Assembly: GCA_964230215.1 (NCBI GenBank)
Contig: CAXRGQ010000007.1
Location: 682,001 to 746,000, forward strand
Direction of reading: 5' to 3'
Length of the DNA: 64,000 nucleotides
Origin: JAUILH01 sp964230215
Lineage (GTDB): Bacteria > Bacteroidota > Bacteroidia > Flavobacteriales_D > JAUILH01
Below the pieces are notes generated by a model. The model was not told the origin of the DNA, did no database searches, and was given only the letters and a program-made list of their open reading frames with translations. This document shows, piece by piece, positions 48,747 through 56,719 of this stretch. A program made the position numbers and the translations under genes. Position 1 is the stretch's first letter. Every line of letters starts with the position of its first letter.

Positions 48747-49643
48747 ATGAAATACTATTTTCTCCTATTGGCATTAGCGTGTAATTCGATTACTATTGCT
48801 CAAGAATTGAAAAAGCCGAAACACGTTTATGGTATGTTACCTTACTCAGATGATGGGCTGAGCTGGCTGGATCAAGCTGAAGTATCTATGATTGATTGGT
48901 ATGGTTTTCTGAGTGATTTGTCGGGCAATGGCGATCAAGCTCTGGCATTGGAGTTGTTGCCATCTAAGGTGTTTAACGAGATCAGTGAAGTTGTTGATAT
49001 AATGCGCTATAATCTAGACGAAACTATATACGACGATGAGTCGGCAATTGTAACACGAGTGGGCGGCTATAAGATCTTGGTTAGTGCTGAACACTATGAC
49101 AGGTATAGTGATTACTTGGATCGATATTTCAGCACGCCAGTGACGGGCATATCGTATGATGCAGTAGTGAAGTATTATATTCCGCACATGGAGGAATATG
49201 TAAATAGCTCAAAGCAAGTGCAAAAATCAGATTACCATGTTGAGCTGTCATTACCGTCAGAAGAGGAATTCATGCGCGTTGCTGAAGACAATCGTTTTTA
49301 TGCAGACCCCGAGAACCCATCCGATTATCCAGATTCAGTTAACATCAAAGGATGTGCGCTATATGACTATAAAACTACGGTTGTATGCGAAGGAACTGAG
49401 GGAAAACAAGAGTACTATGGTTACACGGACGGGCCGGTAGAGGTCTACTCTTATAATCCCTCTAAGCAAGGCTTCTATGGTCTTCAAGGGAATGCCATGG
49501 AAATGTTACAAGAAAAAGGGTATGCTAAGGGAGGAAGCTATAATATGTATGCGTATCAAGCACATTTTAGCTTTTTATATGAATACACTGAACCAACTGC
49601 AGAACTTGGTTTTAGGTTGCATGGGAGATTAATCAAGGATTAA
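48747..49643 (+). CDS. Exported degenerate FGE/SUMF1-fold protein
   Basis: The 298-residue product has a signal peptide (M-K-Y-Y-F-L to I-A-Q, about 1-19). The C-terminal half shows FGE-fold landmarks: L-P-S-E-E-E-F, G-F-Y-G-L-Q-G-N-A-M-E-M, A-K-G-G-S-Y and a final L-G-F-R-L-H-G-R. The catalytic Cys pair is absent (G-G-S-Y-N-M-Y instead of W-C-x-x-x-x-C), so it cannot generate formylglycine and is more likely a structural relative like gliding proteins GldJ/GldK. It follows the lamin-tail protein gene by 3 bases and should be co-transcribed with it. Confidence 0.7.
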   Translation: MKYYFLLLALACNSITIAQELKKPKHVYGMLPYSDDGLSWLDQAEVSMIDWYGFLSDLSGNGDQALALELLPSKVFNEISEVVDIMRYNLDETIYDDESAIVTRVGGYKILVSAEHYDRYSDYLDRYFSTPVTGISYDAVVKYYIPHMEEYVNSSKQVQKSDYHVELSLPSEEEFMRVAEDNRFYADPENPSDYPDSVNIKGCALYDYKTTVVCEGTEGKQEYYGYTDGPVEVYSYNPSKQGFYGLQGNAMEMLQEKGYAKGGSYNMYAYQAHFSFLYEYTEPTAELGFRLHGRLIKD

Positions 49644-49671
49644 GGCCGACAAATCTTTTAAGTTTTTTGTC

Positions 49672-49679
49672 TATCTTTA
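49672..49679 (+). promoter_or_regulatory. Putative -7 element before the BNR-repeat gene
   Basis: TATCTTTA differs from the Bacteroidota -7 consensus TAnnTTTG only in its last base. It lies 30 bases before the ATG at 49710 in a short intergenic gap, with a TTTTTTG upstream at 49663-49669. Several genes in this window share TAnnTTTA followed by C. Confidence 0.35.
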
Positions 49680-49709
49680 CTTGGATAAGTAATTAATAAA
49701 CAAAGTAGT

Positions 49710-51155
49710 ATGAAGATTGCATTCATTTTATTAGGGTTAGTATTATGCGTCCAGGCGACAGCACAAAACTTGCTCACTTTTGGACCAGAAATTCAGGTGG
49801 CTGATGGCTATGGAAATCTTAGACCTAGAATAGCTTTGAGCAATGGAAACCCAATAGTTATTTGGGGTGGAGGTTCTGGCACACAGCCGGTTTACTCTTC
49901 GTTTTATAATGGTACCTCATTTTCAAGTCCACAAGCAATTCACCCTACAAACATGGATGTTTTTTCTACATGGTGGGCAGGCCCCGATATTGCGGCCTAT
50001 GGCGACACCGTTTATGTAGCTTTTAAAGGCGTTCCTGAAGATAGTCTTCCCGTGTATGTTGTCAAATCAATTGATGGAGGTCAATCTTGGGGAGACACCA
50101 TTCCTCTTGGAGTTTATGGTGGATTCACACGGTTTCCTGAAATTGAAATTGCCAGTGGAGGAAACCCAGTAATAGCCTATATGGATTTTATGCCTGGGTG
50201 GTCAACACCTCAATATTCCTTTCAAAAGTCCAGCGACGGAGGATTATCATGGCAAAGTGTGCAAAATATATCTCAAGGCTCTAATGGTGAAGTGTGTGAT
50301 TGTTGTGAATCGGAGCTGCTAACATACGGCCAAGATGTAGTGCTTGCCTATAGGAATAATGATGCGAACACAAGAGATATGTGGCTTTCACATTCTAATG
50401 ATGGGGGAGCTAACTTTAGTAATGACATAGATATAGATGATATGAATTGGTTTATTAGTGTTTGTCCATCATCCGGTCCTGATATTGTGGCAACGAATGA
50501 TAGTCTTTACTCTGTCTGGATGACGGGGTCGTCTGGAAACATCAGAGTTAGGCTAAGTAAATTAGATAAATCTTCTCTGACATTCAACGGGCAGTCGAAA
50601 GACCTTAGACCAAATTCTCTCTCAACGGTATATCAGAATTATCCAAGAATTGCATCTAACAATAATTCTCTTGCTGTTGTTTGGGAGCAGACAGAAGCAG
50701 GGAATAAAGACATTCAGTTGTTAGCGTCCATGAGTGGAAGCACTGGGTTGGGCGACACAAGCTTTATGGTTAACTCGGACCCAACAGGCTATCAAAGAAA
50801 TCCTGACATTAAGATGGATAATAATAATGTGATGCATATCGTTTGGCAAGATGATCAAACTGGAAATGTGATGTACAGAACTGCTCAGTTTTCAGGAGTA
50901 GGAGTAGCTGAAAATAAAGATATCGATCTCAGCGTATACCCAAACCCTGCAAGCTCACGTATTAATATAGAAGCGAACGATATAATTCTAAGTTGTCAAA
51001 TATCGGATAATTCAGGTAAAATTGTTAAGACCATTAAATCAATTAATGCATCTACTTTTTTCGTTAATATCTCCGATTTAGCCAATGGCAACTACTTGAT
51101 TGATTTGATTAATATAGAAGGTAGGCATATAGTAGAAAAACTTATTGTGGAATAG
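49710..51155 (+). CDS. BNR/Asp-box repeat protein with T9SS tail
   Basis: The 481-residue product has a signal peptide (1-18). Its beta-propeller has several Asp-box motifs: S-I-D-G-G-Q-S-W, S-S-D-G-G-L-S-W and S-N-D-G-G-A-N-F. Sialidases use this fold, but the Asp-box motif alone is structural and the sialidase Arg triad and Tyr-Glu pair are not evident, so I do not call it a sialidase. A C-D-C-C-E segment sits near residue 197. A type A T9SS domain ends the protein (V-Y-P-N-P-A-S-S, G-N-Y-L-I-D-L). It should be a surface-exposed binding or hydrolytic propeller. Confidence 0.85.
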   Translation: MKIAFILLGLVLCVQATAQNLLTFGPEIQVADGYGNLRPRIALSNGNPIVIWGGGSGTQPVYSSFYNGTSFSSPQAIHPTNMDVFSTWWAGPDIAAYGDTVYVAFKGVPEDSLPVYVVKSIDGGQSWGDTIPLGVYGGFTRFPEIEIASGGNPVIAYMDFMPGWSTPQYSFQKSSDGGLSWQSVQNISQGSNGEVCDCCESELLTYGQDVVLAYRNNDANTRDMWLSHSNDGGANFSNDIDIDDMNWFISVCPSSGPDIVATNDSLYSVWMTGSSGNIRVRLSKLDKSSLTFNGQSKDLRPNSLSTVYQNYPRIASNNNSLAVVWEQTEAGNKDIQLLASMSGSTGLGDTSFMVNSDPTGYQRNPDIKMDNNNVMHIVWQDDQTGNVMYRTAQFSGVGVAENKDIDLSVYPNPASSRINIEANDIILSCQISDNSGKIVKTIKSINASTFFVNISDLANGNYLIDLINIEGRHIVEKLIVE

Positions 51156-51201
51156 AGGCTTTAAGGAGTAGGATAATGATGCTCCTGAATACTAATTTCA
51201 G

Positions 51202-51209
51202 TAATTTTG
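51202..51209 (+). promoter_or_regulatory. Putative -7 element of the copper-export operon
   Basis: TAATTTTG matches TAnnTTTG exactly and lies 16 bases before the GTG start of the HYC_CC_PP gene. No clear -33 TTG is present, which leaves room for an activator. No dedicated regulator gene lies in the island. Confidence 0.4.
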
Positions 51210-51225
51210 CGTTATAGAGTTAAAG

Positions 51226-51693
51226 GTGAGTACTAAAAGCACACATAAAATATTTGCCGCATGCTTGGCAGCACTGATATTTGTAATATCCTTAGGCGTT
51301 TCTGTGGATATACATTATTGTGGTGGTGAGCTTAAACATATAAGTTTAAATGGAAGAGCGGAGGTGTGTGATGCAATGAAGGAAGACCATCAGACACCTA
51401 AAAATGTGTGTTGTCATAGTAAGCCGTCAAAACATTTGACAAATGAGGTTAGTAACCAACCTGAAATACATGATGGCTGTTGTCACAATGAGACTTTTAT
51501 TATTGAGTTAGACAAAGACTTTTCAAACAAATGGAAAACTATAGTGTTTGATCAAGATGTTGATTTTCAACCGAGAATACCTGTTGTGATTCCATTTCGA
51601 TTAGACCAGAGTTTACGCTATAATGGAGGATTTTATCGCCCACCTCCTTTGGCTGGTATAAAGCGCTCCATAATCCAGACATATTTAATATGA
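51226..51693 (+). CDS. HYC_CC_PP-family protein of a metal-export operon
   Basis: This 155-residue protein starts at GTG 51226, preceded by TAAAG. It has one N-terminal membrane/signal helix (about 8-25), then H-Y-C-G-G (about 30-34), C-C-H, C-C-H-N and a proline-rich R-P-P-P-L-A-G near the end, the features that name the HYC_CC_PP family. The cysteines and histidines can bind soft metals, so it probably presents Cu(I) or Ag(I) in the periplasm to the pump encoded next. It is the first gene of the plus-strand island. A perfect GGGCAA-N6-TTGCCC hairpin follows it before cusA. Confidence 0.85.
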   Translation: MSTKSTHKIFAACLAALIFVISLGVSVDIHYCGGELKHISLNGRAEVCDAMKEDHQTPKNVCCHSKPSKHLTNEVSNQPEIHDGCCHNETFIIELDKDFSNKWKTIVFDQDVDFQPRIPVVIPFRLDQSLRYNGGFYRPPPLAGIKRSIIQTYLI

Positions 51694-51714
51694 TTCTAAG
51701 ATTTTGATTTTACC

Positions 51715-51732
51715 GGGCAACATTTATTGCCC
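51715..51732 (+). promoter_or_regulatory. Intercistronic stem-loop between the HYC_CC_PP gene and cusA
   Basis: GGGCAA, loop CATTTA, TTGCCC form a perfect 6-bp stem with no T-run after it. It lies 22 bases after the first stop and 35 bases before the cusA ATG. It may tune the ratio of the small protein to the pump by partial termination or mRNA processing. Confidence 0.4.
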
Positions 51733-51766
51733 AGGCTTCTTTGTGCATCAAAATTTAATTTAAATC

Positions 51767-54700
51767 ATGTTAAATAATATCATAAAATTTTTCCTTGACA
51801 ATAAATTAGTAGCATGGATATTACTAGGTTTATTTGTCATTTGGGGTTTAGTAACAGCTCCTTTTAATTTCGATTCTGATTGGTTACCCAGAGACCCTGT
51901 TTCTGTGGATGCAATACCTGATATTGGTGAAAATCAGCAAATTGTTTTTACGGAATGGATGGGAAGATCTCCACAAGATGTTGAAGACCAAATTACTTAT
52001 CCGTTAACTTCCTCTTTATTGGGAATTCCTGGAGTAAAAAGCGTCCGTAGCAACTCAATGTTTGGGTTTTCAAGTATCTATTTAATTTTTGAAGAAGACG
52101 TTGAGTTCTATTGGAGCAGAAGTAGAATTCTTGAAAAATTGAATTCCCTTCCAGCCAATTTGTTACCTGATGGGGTACAGCCTTCTTTGGGTCCTGATGC
52201 AACAGCACTGGGTCAAATTTATTGGTACACGTTAGAAGGACGGGATAATAATGGACAACCCACAGGGGGTTGGGATTTACATGAGCTAAGAAGCATCCAA
52301 GATTTCTATGTGAAAAATGCCCTGCAATCGTCAGGTGGTGTTTCGGAAGTTGCTTCAATCGGAGGCTTTGTCCAAGAGTATCAAATTGATGTCGATCCAG
52401 ATAAGATGAAAGCTTATGATGTGAGTCTTGCTCAAGTTATGAAAGCTGCAAAGGAAAGCAACTTGGATATTGGGGCACAGACCCTTGAGATAAATATGGC
52501 GGAGTATTTTGTGCGTGGACTGGGGTATGTAAAATCATTGAGCGATATTGAACAGGCTGTTGTTAAGGTCTCTGAAAACGTACCTATAAGAATTAAGGAT
52601 GTCGCAGTTGTGCATCTTGGACCGAAAACAAGAAGAGGGATTCTTGACAAGTCTGGAGCACCTGCTGTTGGTGGTGTGGTAGTAGCTAGATATGGCGCAA
52701 ATCCTTTGGAAGTAATAAATAACGTCAAAACCAAAATTCTTGAAATAGAAAATGGTTTACCCTCAAAAACGCTAGATGATGGAACAGTCTCAAAAGTAAC
52801 TATAGTACCTTTTTATGATAGAACACAATTAATTAATGAAACGATTGGTACTCTGGAGGAAGCATTAACACTAGAAGTACTTATTACAATTATTGTAGTG
52901 ATTTTGATGCTTTTAAATCTAAAGTCATCTTTACTGATTTCTGCATCACTACCAGTAGCTGTGTTGATGTGCTTTATAGCTATGCGATATACAGGAATTG
53001 ATGCAAATATTGTTGCACTCTCAGGTATAGCCATTGCGGTTGGTACAATGGTAGATATGGGTATTGTTTTAACGGAGAGTATGATTGCTCAAATGAAAGT
53101 AGCACCACCTGAACAGTCTATTCAGAAAACCGTTTACTTGGCTACAACTGATGTAGCATCAGCTGTTATTACAGCTGTAGCAACAACAATTGTTAGTTTT
53201 TTACCTGTTTTCACTATGGAAGCAGCTGAGGGAAAGCTTTTCCGTCCTTTGGCATTTACAAAGTCATTTGCTTTACTTGCATCAATCATCTTAGCAATTA
53301 CCATTTTGCCTGCGCTTGCTACCAAATTGTTCAGTTTTAAAAGTAGGGGAAAAATTTCGCAGTATTTCACAAATGGTGGCTTGGTTATTTTATCAATTGT
53401 ACTGCTTTTTACTGATTATTCTTTCATTGGATTTTTTGGAGTTATCATAGGATTGGGTGGAATAATTACAACATACGCTAAAGATGAAAAGTCAGAATTA
53501 TGGAATCTTCGTTTTGAGTATGTAAAAAATATCACCTATGCGATTTTAGTAGCATGGTTACTAGCCAAAATATGGATGCCTCTCGGTGTCTCGAAAAGCG
53601 AATTACAAAACTTTTTATTCGTAGTAATTGTGATTGGCGTATTAATAGGATCTTTTTATGTAATCATACATTACTATGAGAAAATATTACGATTCCTTAT
53701 TAAGATTCGTGCGTTATTCATTGGGTTACTAATTCTCCTTTTATTCGCAGGGTATTCCATCTTTAAAAATACGGGGCAAGAATTTATGCCATCTCTAAAC
53801 GAAGGGTCTTTCTTGTTAATGCCAACATCTATGCCTCACGCAGGAATGGAGATGAATGAGGCTAATTTGAGGTTGCTCGATATGTCTGTAAACTCTATTC
53901 CTGAAGTTGAAATGGTGGTAGGTAAAGCAGGAAGAGTTGAAAGTTCCCTTGATCCTGCTCCAATGTCTATGTACGAAAATATCATTTCGTATAAATCTGA
54001 ATATAAGTTGGATGAGAATGGTCATAAAATTCGATTTAAGGTTGATGAAAATGGAAATTACGTATATGACGAAAAGGATGAATTAATTCCTGATAATAAT
54101 GGTCAGTATTTCAGACAATGGAGAGACCATATTCAATCTCCAGACGATATCTGGGAAGAAATTGTAAGAGCTACTAAATTACCCGGTATAACCTCTGCTC
54201 CAAAACTACAACCAATTGAGACTAGATTGGTAATGCTCCAAACGGGAATGCGAGCTCCAATGGGAATTAAAGTCAAGGGAAATGATTTAAAAACAATTGA
54301 AGAGTTCGGGTTGAAGTTGGAAATGTTTTTAAAGGAAGTGGATGGAGTTAAAGCGTCAGCAGTTTTTGCTGAGAGAATTGTGGGTAAACCTTACCTAATG
54401 CTTAACATAAATAGAGATGTAATTAGTAAACATGGCTTAAGTATTCAGGAAGTTCAGAATCAAATTCAGGCAGCTATTGGTGGTATGGTTATGACATCCA
54501 CTGTGGAAGGTAGAGAAAGATATGGAATTCGTGTGAGATACCCTTTGGAACTTAGAAATGATCCTGAAAAAATAAAAAACATATATGTGGCTAGTTCTAA
54601 TGGGACACAAATTCCGCTAGGAGATTTAGTTGAAATCGAATATGAACAAGGTCCACAATCAATAAAAAGTGAAGATGGATTTTTAGTCGGTTATGTATTG

Positions 54701-55447
54701 TTCGATAAAGAAGATGGATATTCTGAGGTTGAATTGGTGAATAAAGCTCAAAATTATATTAATGAGAAGATTGAGGCTGGAGTTTTGAAAGTTCCAAATG
54801 GGATTACTTACCAGTTTGCAGGAAATTATGAGCAGCAATTAAGGGCAAATAAACGTTTGGGAATTGTTATACCAATAGCTCTCATATTAATCTTTTTAAT
54901 CCTTTACTTTCAATTTAAATCGGTTATCACCTCATTATTCGTCTTTTCAGGTGTTTTTGTTGCCTTCTCTGGAGGATTTATTATGATTTGGCTCTATGGG
55001 CAAGGATGGTTCATGAACTTTGATTTTTTTGGAGCGAATATGCGTGAACTTTTCCAGATGGATACAATTAATTTAAGCGTAGCAGTTTGGGTAGGTTTCC
55101 TTGCTCTATTCGGTATTGCTACAGATGATGGAGTTTTAGTCGCAACATTCCTGAAGGATAGCTTTAAGGACAATAAACCAAAAAACCTAGGTGAGATTGA
55201 AGATGCGGTAGTTGAAGGCGGGCAAAGAAGAGTTAAACCTGCAATGATGACGACAGCCACAACAATACTGGCATTACTCCCTGTTCTCACATCAACTGGA
55301 AAAGGGTCTGATATTATGTTGCCAATGGCAATACCTTCTTTTGGGGGGATGGTGTTAAATATGATAACCATGTTTACTGTACCTGTTCTTTATTACACGT
55401 GGAAGGCAGGAGCATATAAATGGGGTGGAAATCGAAAAAAAAAATAA
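51767..55447 (+). CDS. cusA: CusA/CzcA-type heavy-metal efflux RND transporter
   Basis: This is a 1226-residue inner-membrane RND pump of the HME subfamily. The N-terminal helix (about 12-30) is followed by the porter domain. TM4 has A-V-G-T-M-V-D-M-G-I-V with the proton-relay Asp, and the CusA/SilA-like Met-rich tone (M-V-D-M, M-S-M-Y-E) favours Cu(I)/Ag(I) rather than Zn/Co/Cd. It is longer than E. coli CusA (about 1047 residues) because of an insertion with extra membrane segments (about 525-640), as in other Bacteroidota homologues. It precedes the TolC-type gene by 3 bases. Confidence 0.95.
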   Translation: MLNNIIKFFLDNKLVAWILLGLFVIWGLVTAPFNFDSDWLPRDPVSVDAIPDIGENQQIVFTEWMGRSPQDVEDQITYPLTSSLLGIPGVKSVRSNSMFGFSSIYLIFEEDVEFYWSRSRILEKLNSLPANLLPDGVQPSLGPDATALGQIYWYTLEGRDNNGQPTGGWDLHELRSIQDFYVKNALQSSGGVSEVASIGGFVQEYQIDVDPDKMKAYDVSLAQVMKAAKESNLDIGAQTLEINMAEYFVRGLGYVKSLSDIEQAVVKVSENVPIRIKDVAVVHLGPKTRRGILDKSGAPAVGGVVVARYGANPLEVINNVKTKILEIENGLPSKTLDDGTVSKVTIVPFYDRTQLINETIGTLEEALTLEVLITIIVVILMLLNLKSSLLISASLPVAVLMCFIAMRYTGIDANIVALSGIAIAVGTMVDMGIVLTESMIAQMKVAPPEQSIQKTVYLATTDVASAVITAVATTIVSFLPVFTMEAAEGKLFRPLAFTKSFALLASIILAITILPALATKLFSFKSRGKISQYFTNGGLVILSIVLLFTDYSFIGFFGVIIGLGGIITTYAKDEKSELWNLRFEYVKNITYAILVAWLLAKIWMPLGVSKSELQNFLFVVIVIGVLIGSFYVIIHYYEKILRFLIKIRALFIGLLILLLFAGYSIFKNTGQEFMPSLNEGSFLLMPTSMPHAGMEMNEANLRLLDMSVNSIPEVEMVVGKAGRVESSLDPAPMSMYENIISYKSEYKLDENGHKIRFKVDENGNYVYDEKDELIPDNNGQYFRQWRDHIQSPDDIWEEIVRATKLPGITSAPKLQPIETRLVMLQTGMRAPMGIKVKGNDLKTIEEFGLKLEMFLKEVDGVKASAVFAERIVGKPYLMLNINRDVISKHGLSIQEVQNQIQAAIGGMVMTSTVEGRERYGIRVRYPLELRNDPEKIKNIYVASSNGTQIPLGDLVEIEYEQGPQSIKSEDGFLVGYVLFDKEDGYSEVELVNKAQNYINEKIEAGVLKVPNGITYQFAGNYEQQLRANKRLGIVIPIALILIFLILYFQFKSVITSLFVFSGVFVAFSGGFIMIWLYGQGWFMNFDFFGANMRELFQMDTINLSVAVWVGFLALFGIATDDGVLVATFLKDSFKDNKPKNLGEIEDAVVEGGQRRVKPAMMTTATTILALLPVLTSTGKGSDIMLPMAIPSFGGMVLNMITMFTVPVLYYTWKAGAYKWGGNRKKK

Positions 55448-55450
55448 ACA

Positions 55451-56701
55451 ATGAGAATTATGAAGAATACATATAAAATCATACTCACATTTACCCTCAC
55501 TTTGTTATTTCAATTTGGAGTAAATGCTCAAACTCTGGATTCTTTATTTCAATTGGCAGTTGAAAATAATTCAGAGTTAAAGGCAGTTAATTCAGAGTTT
55601 CAATCAATTTTACTGAAACAAGACCAAGTGAGTCAATTGCCTAATCCTCAAATTGGGGTTGGAGTGCCAATTCTTCGTCCTGAAACTCGGTTAGGACCTC
55701 AAGTTATGATGGTGAGTGCAACACAAATGTTTCCGTGGTTTGGAACTTTTGACGCAAAAAAAGAGGTTGTTCTACAAATGTCTAAAGCAAAATATGAAGA
55801 GCTTTCAGCTATTAAGCTTGATTTGTTCTATCAAATTAAGGTAGCATATTTTAAGATTCAATTTTTATCTCAAAAAGAACACCTCTATGAAGAGGCTATT
55901 TCGAATTATAAAACAATCGAGTCTATTGCCTTAGCTAAAGTAGAATCTGGTCAAGCAACATTAGCAGACGTTTTACGAATTCAAACAAAAGTTGAAGAAT
56001 ACACTAATTTAATGAAGCAAATTGAAAATGAGAAGACGGGCTTATATAGTCAAATAAATAATATCACTAATCAACCATTAGATCAGGAGGTGATAATAAA
56101 AGATAGTCTTGATTCAGATTTGATTTCTTATGATTTAGAAAGTTATCGGATTAAAATTGAGAATCATCATCCACTACTAAATAAATTGAATTATCAAATT
56201 GCTGCTTCTGAAAGTAGAATTATTGAAGATCAGAAAAATAATCTACCTACAATTGGAATTGGGGTTGACTACAGTTTAGTAAATCAAAGAACGGATGCAG
56301 ATCCACTAAATAATGGAAGAGATATTTTAGTTCCTAAGGTTATGGTCAGTATTCCAATTTACCGAAAAAGTTATACCAGTTCAGTTAAGGAAGAGCAGTT
56401 ATATCAGGAGTCAATTAATTTTCGAAAAGAGAACCTAACAGACCAAATGATAAGCAATATTATTTCTTATAAGGCTGAATATGACAATGCTAAATTGAAC
56501 TTTGACCTTACAAAATCACAGATAGAAAAAATTTCCAGTGCGTATGAGATTCTATTGGGTAGTTATAGTGCAGATGGTAAAAAGATTGAAGAGTTATTAT
56601 CTACTCAAAATGAATTAATAAATCTTAAACTGAAATCAGATTTCAGTGAATTAAACATGGCTATTTCAAAAGCTAAAATAGAACGATTAACTAATTATTA
56701 A
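55451..56701 (+). CDS. TolC-family outer-membrane channel of the metal efflux complex
   Basis: The 416-residue product has a signal peptide (1 to about 26, ending V-N-A-Q) and the helical, Gln/Glu/Lys-rich build of TolC/CusC channel proteins. The conserved N-terminal L-x-x-L-F-Q-L-A-V-E-N-N-S-E-L and P-N-P-Q-I-G-V-G-V are present, and a long periplasmic helix hairpin repeats twice. A second ATG three codons downstream (55460) is also possible. Together with the CusA pump 3 bases upstream and the CusB-type adaptor, it should form the tripartite export channel across the envelope. Confidence 0.92.
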   Translation: MRIMKNTYKIILTFTLTLLFQFGVNAQTLDSLFQLAVENNSELKAVNSEFQSILLKQDQVSQLPNPQIGVGVPILRPETRLGPQVMMVSATQMFPWFGTFDAKKEVVLQMSKAKYEELSAIKLDLFYQIKVAYFKIQFLSQKEHLYEEAISNYKTIESIALAKVESGQATLADVLRIQTKVEEYTNLMKQIENEKTGLYSQINNITNQPLDQEVIIKDSLDSDLISYDLESYRIKIENHHPLLNKLNYQIAASESRIIEDQKNNLPTIGIGVDYSLVNQRTDADPLNNGRDILVPKVMVSIPIYRKSYTSSVKEEQLYQESINFRKENLTDQMISNIISYKAEYDNAKLNFDLTKSQIEKISSAYEILLGSYSADGKKIEELLSTQNELINLKLKSDFSELNMAISKAKIERLTNY

Positions 56702-56719
56702 TCACTAATAAATAAAATA

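Noticed and set aside
49710..51155. Sialidase call for the BNR-repeat protein
   Set aside because: Asp-boxes are present but the sialidase Arg triad and Tyr-Glu nucleophile pair are not visible, so only a propeller can be claimed.
51993..52358. 121-residue minus-strand open frame inside cusA
   Set aside because: It is a shadow frame of the RND pump gene, with no start signal or recognisable domain. The same holds for 54994-55371 and 53134-53370.
52900..53060. CusA as a zinc/cobalt (CzcA-type) pump
   Set aside because: The TM4 motif M-V-D-M-G-I-V and the copper genes around it fit the Cu/Ag branch, although homology alone cannot exclude other metals.
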